Program-made: the position numbers and the translations under genes | Source of the DNA: Mucilaginibacter dorajii | GTDB taxonomy: Bacteria; Bacteroidota; Bacteroidia; Sphingobacteriales; Sphingobacteriaceae | Assembly (NCBI RefSeq): GCF_024808255.1 | Contig: NZ_JANTYS010000010.1 | Span: forward strand, 166,206-230,205 | Direction: 5' to 3' | DNA length: 64,000 bases | Shown here: positions 53,201-61,369 of the stretch, one piece after another | Layout of the letters: the number at the start of each line of letters is the position of its first letter | How positions within the stretch are numbered: position 1 is the stretch's first letter | Notes under the pieces: model-generated | Told to the model about the DNA's origin: nothing | The model's database searches: none | Seen by the model: the letters and a program-made list of their open reading frames with translations, nothing else

Positions 53201-54697
53201 CTACTTCTTCTTTCCCCAAACAGCGGTACCTGTGTTATCCAGGCCGGTAAAAATGAGGGTTGATGTTATTTTGTTTTCCCAATCACGCTCACGTTCTACC
53301 TTTAGTTTGTAGGTATCACCGGTACTGTATTTTAGGGTGATGTATGACGATGTATACGTCCAGGTATCGGTTGCGCTGCCGTTGATGGTACCGGCGGCAT
53401 CCAGCTTGAAGCTTGTGGAAACCTGGAAATCGGGATTGGTTTGCTCCGTTCCATAGCCTGGTACAATGTGATAGCCTAAGGAAATCTTTTCATAAGTACC
53501 TGCTATATCTGTGCTTGCAATAGCCGTTTGGGCAACATTGGCATATCTTTCCGGCGATACTATCGGCCAGCCGTCTGGTGTCCATGATATTTTGCGTACG
53601 TGCAAATCCATAAAGTAGGAGTTGATTCCCGGCCTGCCCTGGTGCGCCATAAAATACTGGCCGCTGCCATCATCAAACACGGCGCAATGCCCTGTTCCCT
53701 GCCAGCCGCTTTGGTTGCTGAACTGGTAAGGCGCTAAGATCATCGGCCCATGGTCTTCATTGGTATTGATGTCATGACCGTTATAATCATAAAACGGACC
53801 GGTCGGGCTATCGCCCCTGCCAACCCTTACGTTGTATTTGGTTTGCAGCCAATCATAACTGATAAACAGGAAATATTTTTTCAGGTCGGGGTTATAAATT
53901 ACCTCGGCACCTTCAATATTGCCGTTGTATTTACCGCCTGTAAAACCACGGTTAGCAATGCGCTTTCCTTTATCGCCTGGCGATGCCGCCAAACCTGTAG
54001 CCGCGTCCAGCTTTAAAATATAAATACCATCCCAGGCCGAACCGTAATACATATACTGCTCGCCAGTGGTAGTGGTAATTACTGTTGGGTCGATAGCGTT
54101 GGTTTGTATCGTGGCATCGTTGGCCGATGTTACCACCAAACCCTTTTCTGTCCATGGCCCATCCGGCGAGCTGGCCGTAGCCATACCAATAACGCTCAAC
54201 CTGGCAACTGCCGATGATAAGGAATAATAAAGCCGGTACTCCGATCCTACCTTCATTACATATGGCGCCCAAAGCGCGTTGAATGGTGTGCCGCCTTTAC
54301 CGGTAATATAAGCGGAGCCCTGCGCCGGTAAGGACGAAAATACCCAACCCACATACTCCCACTGCACCAGGTCTTTCGACCGGCGGATTTGCAATCCCGA
54401 CCGTACATCTATCCCAAAACCAACATCTGTACTGTAGCAATAATAATAATCGCCAAACTTTTTGATGGATGGATCATGCACGTTGTACACCGTCCATTTG
54501 GGATAATAGATAAATGCCGAAATATCAGCATAGGTATCACTAATACTATTGATATCAAACGCGGTAGTTACCGGCGTTGTGGTAGTAGTATCCGTTTTAG
54601 CAGGTGTTGGCGTTTCCTTTTTTGAGCAGGAAAACAGTATGGTTGCCAGTGCGGCTATCCAAAAAAAGCGGGCTTTCGTCGTCATATTCATCCTCAT
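53201..54697 (-). CDS. Lipoprotein GH43 endo-arabinanase-like
   Basis: A 498-residue enzyme with a lipobox (FSC, Cys24) followed by a threonine-rich linker, so probably at the cell surface. GH43 catalytic residues Asp75 (NVHDPSI), Asp203 (NAIDPTV) and Glu262 (NIEGAEV). A C-terminal beta domain of ~100 residues (LGYHIVPGYGTEQTN...) is typical of extracellular endo-alpha-1,5-L-arabinanases. Likely makes the first cut before SusCD import. Confidence 0.9.
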   Translation of the reverse strand: MRMNMTTKARFFWIAALATILFSCSKKETPTPAKTDTTTTTPVTTAFDINSISDTYADISAFIYYPKWTVYNVHDPSIKKFGDYYYCYSTDVGFGIDVRSGLQIRRSKDLVQWEYVGWVFSSLPAQGSAYITGKGGTPFNALWAPYVMKVGSEYRLYYSLSSAVARLSVIGMATASSPDGPWTEKGLVVTSANDATIQTNAIDPTVITTTTGEQYMYYGSAWDGIYILKLDAATGLAASPGDKGKRIANRGFTGGKYNGNIEGAEVIYNPDLKKYFLFISYDWLQTKYNVRVGRGDSPTGPFYDYNGHDINTNEDHGPMILAPYQFSNQSGWQGTGHCAVFDDGSGQYFMAHQGRPGINSYFMDLHVRKISWTPDGWPIVSPERYANVAQTAIASTDIAGTYEKISLGYHIVPGYGTEQTNPDFQVSTSFKLDAAGTINGSATDTWTYTSSYITLKYSTGDTYKLKVERERDWENKITSTLIFTGLDNTGTAVWGKKK

Positions 54698-54705
54698 TTA
54701 ATTTT

Positions 54706-54857
54706 TGTCATTTCGAACGATAGAGAGAAATCTTATGCGCCTTGCTTGCGGACTTTGCATGTCCGCTTGTCGCTCGTACAGGATTTTTCGCTGCGCTCAA
54801 GAGATAGTTTCTCTTTCGCCCCACCGTTCAATCCCTCTCGCTCTATCGAAATGACAT
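54706..54857. repeat. Palindromic element family C, copy 3 (about 151 bp)
   Basis: Ends TGTCATTTCGAACGATAG and CTATCGAAATGACAT; inner GAGAAATC arms. In the gap after SusD. Confidence 0.85.
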
Positions 54858-54878
54858 TTTTATAAAAATATTCAAAAG

Positions 54879-54898
54879 CCCTCCCCTTCAGGGGAGGG
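54879..54898. terminator. GC-rich hairpin after susD
   Basis: Perfect stem CCCTCCCC-TTCA-GGGGAGGG, 14 nt after the SusD stop codon (read leftward), with T-rich DNA beyond. A terminator or attenuator for the susCD transcript. Confidence 0.6.
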
Positions 54899-54911
54899 TT
54901 GGGTGGGGCTC

Positions 54912-56468
54912 CTAATACCCCGGATTTTGTACCAAACCAACATTGGTTTGTACCTCGGTAAGCGGTATTGGTAAATACTCTTTACCGGTGGTATAAGTGT
55001 TAAATTCGGGATCACGGGATTTTAGCCAGGCCAGCTTGGTGGCATCCTGTAACCAGCCCCAGCGACGGATATCGTCAAAACGGTGACCCTCTAAAGAAAA
55101 CTCCAGGAAACGCTCATGCCCAATCTGTTCGCGCATATCGGCCTGGCTCATGTTTGGTTTTACGGTGGCCAGGTTGGGTAAACCAACACGGTTACGCACT
55201 ATTTGGATATATTGGTAAGCATCGGAGGTTTGGCCCAGCTCATTCAAACACTCGGCGTACATCATCAATACATCAGCGTAACGCATCAACCTTTCGTTAA
55301 TGCCCGAGCGCCAGTCGTACTCATCAGCCTGGCCGCTATCACCATTTTCGTACTTATGGCAAAACACCGCATTTAATGACGAGCTGCCCGCATACCGGGT
55401 AGCAAAATCCTGGTTGTATAGCTTTTCGCCGGGTTTGTTGTAATACATGGTTACATCTAAACGCGGATCTACAGCGCCTGTAGTAGTTTTTTCCTGCAGA
55501 TACTCATTGTAGAGTACCGGTGTTGGCTGCACATCGCCAAAACCAAAACTTGGTGCGCCAAAAGTTATAGCGCGGGCAGATGTACGGCCCCATCCTGACG
55601 ATGGATCGCCACCCCAGCCCAGGTCTGTACCGCCGGCATCCCTTGAAAACTGAACCTCGAATATCGATTCGGCGTTGTTTTCATTATTGGCGAAAAAGTT
55701 ATCGTAATAATTAGGCACCAGGCTGTAAATACCCAAATCCATCACCGTTTTAAACTGCGCGGCGGCTTCGGTATACTTTTTGGTGAACAGGTAAGTTTTA
55801 CCCAAAAATGCGGCGGCGGCCCCTTTGGTAGCACGGCCCACCTGCCCATCCGGCGATAAGCCGCTGTAGGTTGTTGGCAGCATATCTTCGGCGGCTTTAA
55901 AATCGCTGATCACCTGGGCCCAAACTACATCCTGGGTTTGTTGTTTTTGAAAATAATCGGCACTTGACGCTGCAGGTACCAAAGGCATAGGCACGTTTTT
56001 ATAAAAATCGGCCAGGTGAAAATAGTACAGGGCTCGTAAAAAATAGGCCTGGCCCAATACCCTTTTCTTCAGATCGGCATCCATGTTAATGGCAGGTACA
56101 TATTTCAATACTTCGTTGGCACGTAAAATACCCTGGTAGTAAGCGGTCCATGAAAAAAGTACACCATCACCGTTACTTTGCATGTTAAACTTACCCATGT
56201 TATAAATCTGATCCCAGGGGCTGTAGCTTGTAGCATCATCGCCCCGGGTGTTCTCCACAATTGGCGAAAAACGCATGTAGGAACCATCAATAATTAAGCT
56301 GCCGTATACGGCGTTAATACCTTTTACCGCATCACTGGCATTTTGCCAAAAGGTTTGGCTTGTTTGCGCGTTGGGGTTTACCGTGGTTAGGTCGCCCTTT
56401 TTACAGCCCATGGCAAATACAGCAACCAACATCACCGTAAATACCGCTTTTGTATATATCGTTTTCAT
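54912..56468 (-). CDS. susD: SusD/RagB family nutrient-binding outer membrane lipoprotein
   Basis: A 518-residue lipoprotein (lipobox MGC, Cys22) that caps the SusC channel and binds glycan. Seen: N-terminal TPR-like region with YFLRALYYFHLADFYKNVP, and the C-terminal RWGWLQDATKLAWLKSRDPEF then YLPIPLTEVQTNVGLVQNPGY of RagB/SusD. Given the neighbours, the ligand is probably arabinan. 31 nt behind susC. Confidence 0.95.
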   Translation of the reverse strand: MKTIYTKAVFTVMLVAVFAMGCKKGDLTTVNPNAQTSQTFWQNASDAVKGINAVYGSLIIDGSYMRFSPIVENTRGDDATSYSPWDQIYNMGKFNMQSNGDGVLFSWTAYYQGILRANEVLKYVPAINMDADLKKRVLGQAYFLRALYYFHLADFYKNVPMPLVPAASSADYFQKQQTQDVVWAQVISDFKAAEDMLPTTYSGLSPDGQVGRATKGAAAAFLGKTYLFTKKYTEAAAQFKTVMDLGIYSLVPNYYDNFFANNENNAESIFEVQFSRDAGGTDLGWGGDPSSGWGRTSARAITFGAPSFGFGDVQPTPVLYNEYLQEKTTTGAVDPRLDVTMYYNKPGEKLYNQDFATRYAGSSSLNAVFCHKYENGDSGQADEYDWRSGINERLMRYADVLMMYAECLNELGQTSDAYQYIQIVRNRVGLPNLATVKPNMSQADMREQIGHERFLEFSLEGHRFDDIRRWGWLQDATKLAWLKSRDPEFNTYTTGKEYLPIPLTEVQTNVGLVQNPGY

Positions 56469-56499
56469 TATAAATAATGTTAAAATCGTTAATCAATTA

Positions 56500-59400
56500 T
56501 TAAAGCCCTACCTGCAAGCCAACCAGTAAAGTGCGCGGGTTAGGGAACGAACCAAAATCAAAACCGCGGTTAATGGTACCATCGTTAATAAAATCAGGGT
56601 CGAAACCTTTGTATTTGGTGATGGTGTACAGGTTTTGGCCAGACAGGTAAATCCTGAAGCTTCTGAAAACATGCGTGCGGTTCAACAAACTGGCCGGTAT
56701 GGTATAGCCCAGCTGCGCGGTTTGCAAACGCGCGTATGACGCGCTTTGGATAAACCTATCCGAGTTGCGGTTATTCGCGTTAGGGTCGCCAATAATTGGG
56801 CGGGGAACGTTGGTATTGGTATTAGTTGGTGTCCAAAAATTCAGCTCATCGGTGCTGGCATTGGTATATTGGCCGGTCATTAAAGCCTGGTATACACCAT
56901 TGGCTATTTTGCTGCCGTAGTTACCTTGTATAAATATAGATGCATCAATGTTTTTATAATTGGCGCTAAAGTTAAACCCATAATATAATTTAGGAATGGC
57001 CGAGCCTAAGTAAACCCTATCGGCATCATTAATAACCCCATCTTTATTGGTATCCACAAATTTAACATCGCCGGGGGCAGCGCCGGTTTGGGTGGCATGG
57101 GCCGCAACATCGGCAGCATCTTTAAAAATACCTTCGGTTTTAAAGGCGTAAAGTTCGCCTACTTCGCCACCTACAGCGGTTTTGCTGTATGCGCCGTAAA
57201 TAGGGTTGCCACCGTTACCTAAGGATAACACTTTGTTTTTAACGGTTGAAGCGTTTGCGCTGATCTGATAATTAAACGGACCGCTGTCCTTGCTGCGATA
57301 GGTTACCGTAAATTCGATGCCTTTATTGGTAAATGACGCGGCGTTAACCAGCGGAATATTGATAGCACCTACCGAAACCGGGATTGGTACCGGCAACAGG
57401 ATGCCCACAATTTTGTTTACATAATACTCTGATGAAAAACCCAGCTTATCCTGAAACAAGCTTAGATCTAAGCCAACATTGGTGGTGCGTTTTTGCTCCC
57501 ATTTATTGGTTTGATCAAACACCTGGGTTTGGGTAGCACCCGATGCCAGGGTATTGCCAAATACATAGCTGGCGTTGGCGTTTACCACGGCCTGGTACGG
57601 ATAAAATGCCAACGCGTTTACGTTACCCAACGTACCGTAACCCGCTTTTAACTTTAACTGCGTAATAGCATCTGGCAAGTGCAGGAATTTCTCTTTGGCT
57701 ATATTCCAGCCTACAGATACACCGGCAAAATTACCGTAGCGATTGTCAACCGGCAGTTGCGATGTACCATCGCGCCTATAGTTTGCGGTTAACAGGTAAC
57801 GGTCATCATAATTATAGTTTACCCTGCCGAATATCGGCGAATAAAACTTACGTTCATTACTGTTGCCAAATACCGTTTTATCGGCAGTGTTGCTCACGTT
57901 ATCAAACGAAAACAGGTATGGCTGCGGCAGGTTATAGGCTATGCCGGTAAGGTTATCGTTTTTATCTTTCTGATAAGCTGTACCTGCCAATAATTCCACA
58001 TTGTGTTTGTTTACATGGAATTTATAGCTCAATGTATTTTCAACCAGGGCGGTGTAGTAATTGCCGCGCGCATCGCTGTAATAGGCAGATGTGTTTGGAT
58101 AAAACCAGCCGAGGTCATAAATCGGGTCGAAATAAGTGTTCTTAAAATCATTACGGTCATAGCTTGCGCTCAAGCGGTATTTTAGATTTTTGATGATCTC
58201 TACCTCCATCCAGGCCGATGCCACCATACGGTTACGCTGCCCGGTGCTGTTCAACAAATTATTTACACCGATGATGTTCAGCGAGATAGCCCTTTGCGTG
58301 TTTTGATCAACACCACCGTAACCGCCAACACGGTTAGCATCATAAATTGGCATGGTTGGAATAGCGGTAACCAAATCAACTATCTGGTTGCCGGTGCCGT
58401 GTAAGTGCGGATAGGCCAGGTTATTATAATCACCCTCGGTATAGGCAAACTTGGTACCGAACGACACGATACCCTTTTTCCCCTGAATATTGCCGCTCAG
58501 ATTATAACGGGTGTATGACGGACCAGAAACCGTTGTACCTGTTTGGTTATAATAATCAAGCGCCACATTATAGCTCATGTTATCATTACCACCAGATAAG
58601 CCCAGGTCATGACTTTGGGTATAACCGGTTTTGAAAGCCGATTTTTGCCAGTCGGTATTTACGTTGCTGATAAATTTGGCCGATGTTGGATCGTTACCCG
58701 GCGCCAAAGATAAACCGGCATTGGTTTCGGCTGCGTCGGCAATTTTCTGGTAACCTACCCTATCGGTAACCGATAACGTTTTAGGATTTTTCTGGAAACC
58801 CGCATAGCCGTTGTAGTTAATTTTCATGGCACCGTTTTTCCCTTTTTTGGTAGTAATAATAATTACACCGTTAGCACCACGGAAACCGTAAATAGCACCT
58901 GCCGATGCGTCCTTGATCACCTGCATGCTTTCAATATCTGTCGACGGGAAATCAAATGGCTCCATAGTTGGCACCCCATCAATAATATAAAGCGGGTTGT
59001 TATTAATTAAGGAACTCACACCACGAATGCGGATAGATACACCTTCGCCCGGTACGCCCGATCCGTTAACCTGTACACCGGCTACCTGGCCCTGCAAAGC
59101 TCTCGCAATATCGGGCGTGGCGCGTTTGTTGGCATCTTTCATGTTCACCACGGTAACAGAGCCGGTAAGGTTTTCCTTTTTTTGCGTACCGTAGCCCACC
59201 ACAATAACCTCATTTAAGGAGTTTGAAGCAGCTTTTAGCTGAACGTTAAGTGATGTATTACCGTTCAGGGGTACCTCCTGTGTGGCAAAGCCTATAAACG
59301 AAAATACAAGCACCACATTACTGGCATTGGCATCGGAGATGTTCAAAATATATCGCCCTTGTACGTCAGTTTGGGCAGCTACATTGGTTCCCTTTACCCT

Positions 59401-59844
59401 AACGGTTACTCCCGGCATAGGCAGGTCGGTTTCATCAGTAACTCTACCTACCACGGATAATACGGATACCGTGCCCCCTTTTTCGGAAAGGATCACCAGG
59501 TTGTTATCACTTAGCTTATACGTTAGGTTGGTATTGGCCAACAAAGCCGACATGGCCTGGTCAAGCGAGGCGTTGGTAACGTTGAGACTGGCCAGCATGG
59601 CATTTTTTGCCAGCACATCATCGTTATACAAAAAGCGATAGTCAGACTTTTTTTCAATTTCTTTGAATGCTTTTTTAAGGCTTACATTCTCAAAATTTAC
59701 GTTGATTATACTCTGTCCATATCCTTTTGCAAAAGACTGCAACGATGATACAATCACCAGGGCAAGGATAAATTTACACATAAAAAAGATCTTCAAAAAT
59801 TGATTCAACCGCGCCTGGTTAACGTGGTGTGCATTTTTTTTCAT
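56500..59844 (-). CDS. susC: SusC/RagA family TonB-linked outer membrane receptor
   Basis: A 1114-residue TonB-dependent transporter. Domain order: signal region with a long N-terminal extension, STN domain (about 48-120) as in receptors that signal to FecR, carboxypeptidase-like domain (129-205), VIVVGYGTQKKENLTGSV (TonB-box and plug start at 213), plug to about 340, then the barrel. The STN domain suggests signal transmission to the FecR protein encoded upstream. Confidence 0.96.
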   Translation of the reverse strand: MKKNAHHVNQARLNQFLKIFFMCKFILALVIVSSLQSFAKGYGQSIINVNFENVSLKKAFKEIEKKSDYRFLYNDDVLAKNAMLASLNVTNASLDQAMSALLANTNLTYKLSDNNLVILSEKGGTVSVLSVVGRVTDETDLPMPGVTVRVKGTNVAAQTDVQGRYILNISDANASNVVLVFSFIGFATQEVPLNGNTSLNVQLKAASNSLNEVIVVGYGTQKKENLTGSVTVVNMKDANKRATPDIARALQGQVAGVQVNGSGVPGEGVSIRIRGVSSLINNNPLYIIDGVPTMEPFDFPSTDIESMQVIKDASAGAIYGFRGANGVIIITTKKGKNGAMKINYNGYAGFQKNPKTLSVTDRVGYQKIADAAETNAGLSLAPGNDPTSAKFISNVNTDWQKSAFKTGYTQSHDLGLSGGNDNMSYNVALDYYNQTGTTVSGPSYTRYNLSGNIQGKKGIVSFGTKFAYTEGDYNNLAYPHLHGTGNQIVDLVTAIPTMPIYDANRVGGYGGVDQNTQRAISLNIIGVNNLLNSTGQRNRMVASAWMEVEIIKNLKYRLSASYDRNDFKNTYFDPIYDLGWFYPNTSAYYSDARGNYYTALVENTLSYKFHVNKHNVELLAGTAYQKDKNDNLTGIAYNLPQPYLFSFDNVSNTADKTVFGNSNERKFYSPIFGRVNYNYDDRYLLTANYRRDGTSQLPVDNRYGNFAGVSVGWNIAKEKFLHLPDAITQLKLKAGYGTLGNVNALAFYPYQAVVNANASYVFGNTLASGATQTQVFDQTNKWEQKRTTNVGLDLSLFQDKLGFSSEYYVNKIVGILLPVPIPVSVGAINIPLVNAASFTNKGIEFTVTYRSKDSGPFNYQISANASTVKNKVLSLGNGGNPIYGAYSKTAVGGEVGELYAFKTEGIFKDAADVAAHATQTGAAPGDVKFVDTNKDGVINDADRVYLGSAIPKLYYGFNFSANYKNIDASIFIQGNYGSKIANGVYQALMTGQYTNASTDELNFWTPTNTNTNVPRPIIGDPNANNRNSDRFIQSASYARLQTAQLGYTIPASLLNRTHVFRSFRIYLSGQNLYTITKYKGFDPDFINDGTINRGFDFGSFPNPRTLLVGLQVGL

Positions 59845-60000
59845 AATTTAGCATTAAGGTTGTTTAACTATTTGGTTTACAAAAGGCTGGTAGTTAACTG
59901 TTACCACGTACAACGGGGGGATGCTGGAACATTCTCCCGTTTTTTGGTTTTAGTTTAGATATTTATCTAAGCATAGGCTGTTTAATTAATTTTTAAATGG

Positions 60001-61095
60001 TTAATAAACTAAAATTTGATTGTTATCGGTTTTATAATGGAAATAGGTTGTGGCTTGCAGTGCTTTTAGGGCCTTACCGATAGATTCTTTTTGAAACCTG
60101 CCGGTAAATCTTAATTTTTTTAATTCTTCGTTTTGAAAGCTGATGGTAACGCTGTAACGGCGCTCCAGCTTTTTGGCCAGGCTTTCAAAATCCTCGGCGT
60201 CAAAGGCCAGCTTATTTTCAATCCATAGCGCTTCTGATGGTAAAGTATCCTTTTTAGCCAGGTGAATGCGGCTTAGTGCCATTAAAGGGGTCTCCTCTTT
60301 TATGCCACTTTGCGGGGTTAACACCGCCTCCCGGGCACCGGGTAGCGGCTCGTTGTTAATGGTTACCTTATCGTCGGCGTTCAGGATGATCTTCTTTTCG
60401 GGCGTTTTTAAAACGGTAAGTTCAATACGGCCACGGATTAGCGAGGTTTCTGATGTACGGTCGCTGTTATAAGCCCTCACATTAAATTTGGTACCCAGTA
60501 CTTTAATACTGATGGTTGGCGTGGTTACTATAAAAGGGTGCTGCGCATCTTTCACCACATCAAACAAAGCCTCGCCCAAAAGCGACACATTGCGCTGCTC
60601 TGTACCGTAATCGGCGGCATACACCAGTTTGCTGCCCGCGTTTAGCCATACCCTGGTGCCATCGGGCAATTGAATTTTACTGATGCCGTTTTGCGGGGCT
60701 ACAATCTCGTTAGGCTTATTGTTATTGGTAACACTTTTTTTATTGATCAGCACAAAAACCAAAGCGAAACAGGCCGCTACCACCACGGAGATAATTTTAA
60801 GAAAGCGGATGATCCCTTGTTTGGGTTTAGCAGTTTCCGCGTTTTCTGCCGGGGCAGGCTCTTCTACAACAATCGTATCGGCAGCGTCGAGCTTGCTTTC
60901 AAAGGCGCTCCATTTATCTTCTAATTTGTTGATGGTTTTAGGTTGATGTTCGGCTTTCCAGATCTCTTCTAACATATCAATCGGATACTGGTCTGTCGCA
61001 CCTTGTTGCAGCAGTTCTTCAAGTTCAAGCAATTCTTCGGCAGTAGCCTCACCACTTAACTTTTTACCAATAAGTATCCAAATGTTGTTGATCAT
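60001..61095 (-). CDS. FecR family anti-sigma factor
   Basis: A 364-residue single-span protein: cytosolic N-terminal anti-sigma region (1-95), membrane helix 97-118 (IRFLKIISVVVAACFALVFV), FecR domain about 134-235 with GTRVWLNAGSKLVY, and a C-terminal DUF4974 domain (EDFESLAKKLERRYSVTISF) that contacts the STN domain of SusC-type receptors. No ECF sigma gene is adjacent; upstream is a repeat and a permease gene. Confidence 0.93.
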   Translation of the reverse strand: MINNIWILIGKKLSGEATAEELLELEELLQQGATDQYPIDMLEEIWKAEHQPKTINKLEDKWSAFESKLDAADTIVVEEPAPAENAETAKPKQGIIRFLKIISVVVAACFALVFVLINKKSVTNNNKPNEIVAPQNGISKIQLPDGTRVWLNAGSKLVYAADYGTEQRNVSLLGEALFDVVKDAQHPFIVTTPTISIKVLGTKFNVRAYNSDRTSETSLIRGRIELTVLKTPEKKIILNADDKVTINNEPLPGAREAVLTPQSGIKEETPLMALSRIHLAKKDTLPSEALWIENKLAFDAEDFESLAKKLERRYSVTISFQNEELKKLRFTGRFQKESIGKALKALQATTYFHYKTDNNQILVY

Positions 61096-61220
61096 TATTT
61101 AAGCCTCTATTGGTAAAGACTGTAAATAATTAAAACACCCTGGTGAACAATGAAAAATATTTTTTGGCCGGGTGAAGGGATATAAGTGCAGACATAACTC
61201 CGGCTAATTGTGAAGGGAAA

Positions 61221-61288
61221 ATAACAAGGTGGCGAAAGACTTACGATTTTTTTTAAATTTCGTAAGTCCGGAATCTACAACACATCAT
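61221..61288 (-). repeat. Palindromic element family A, copy 6 (degraded)
   Basis: GACTTACGATTTTTT and its inverse with mismatches at 61238-61268; right flank AATCTACAACACATCATG as in the other inverted copies. Sits where a sigma factor gene would usually be. Confidence 0.65.
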
Positions 61289-61369
61289 GGGCAGCCTGTC
61301 GAAGCCCTCGGGCAACCGCCTCTACCCGCGATCCAGACCGACCAGCCTACTCACTTAAAAACATCATCT

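Noticed and set aside
61096..61369. A small or broken ECF sigma factor next to fecR
   Set aside because: The 274 nt contain stops in all frames and a degraded palindromic repeat; no sigma motif was found.
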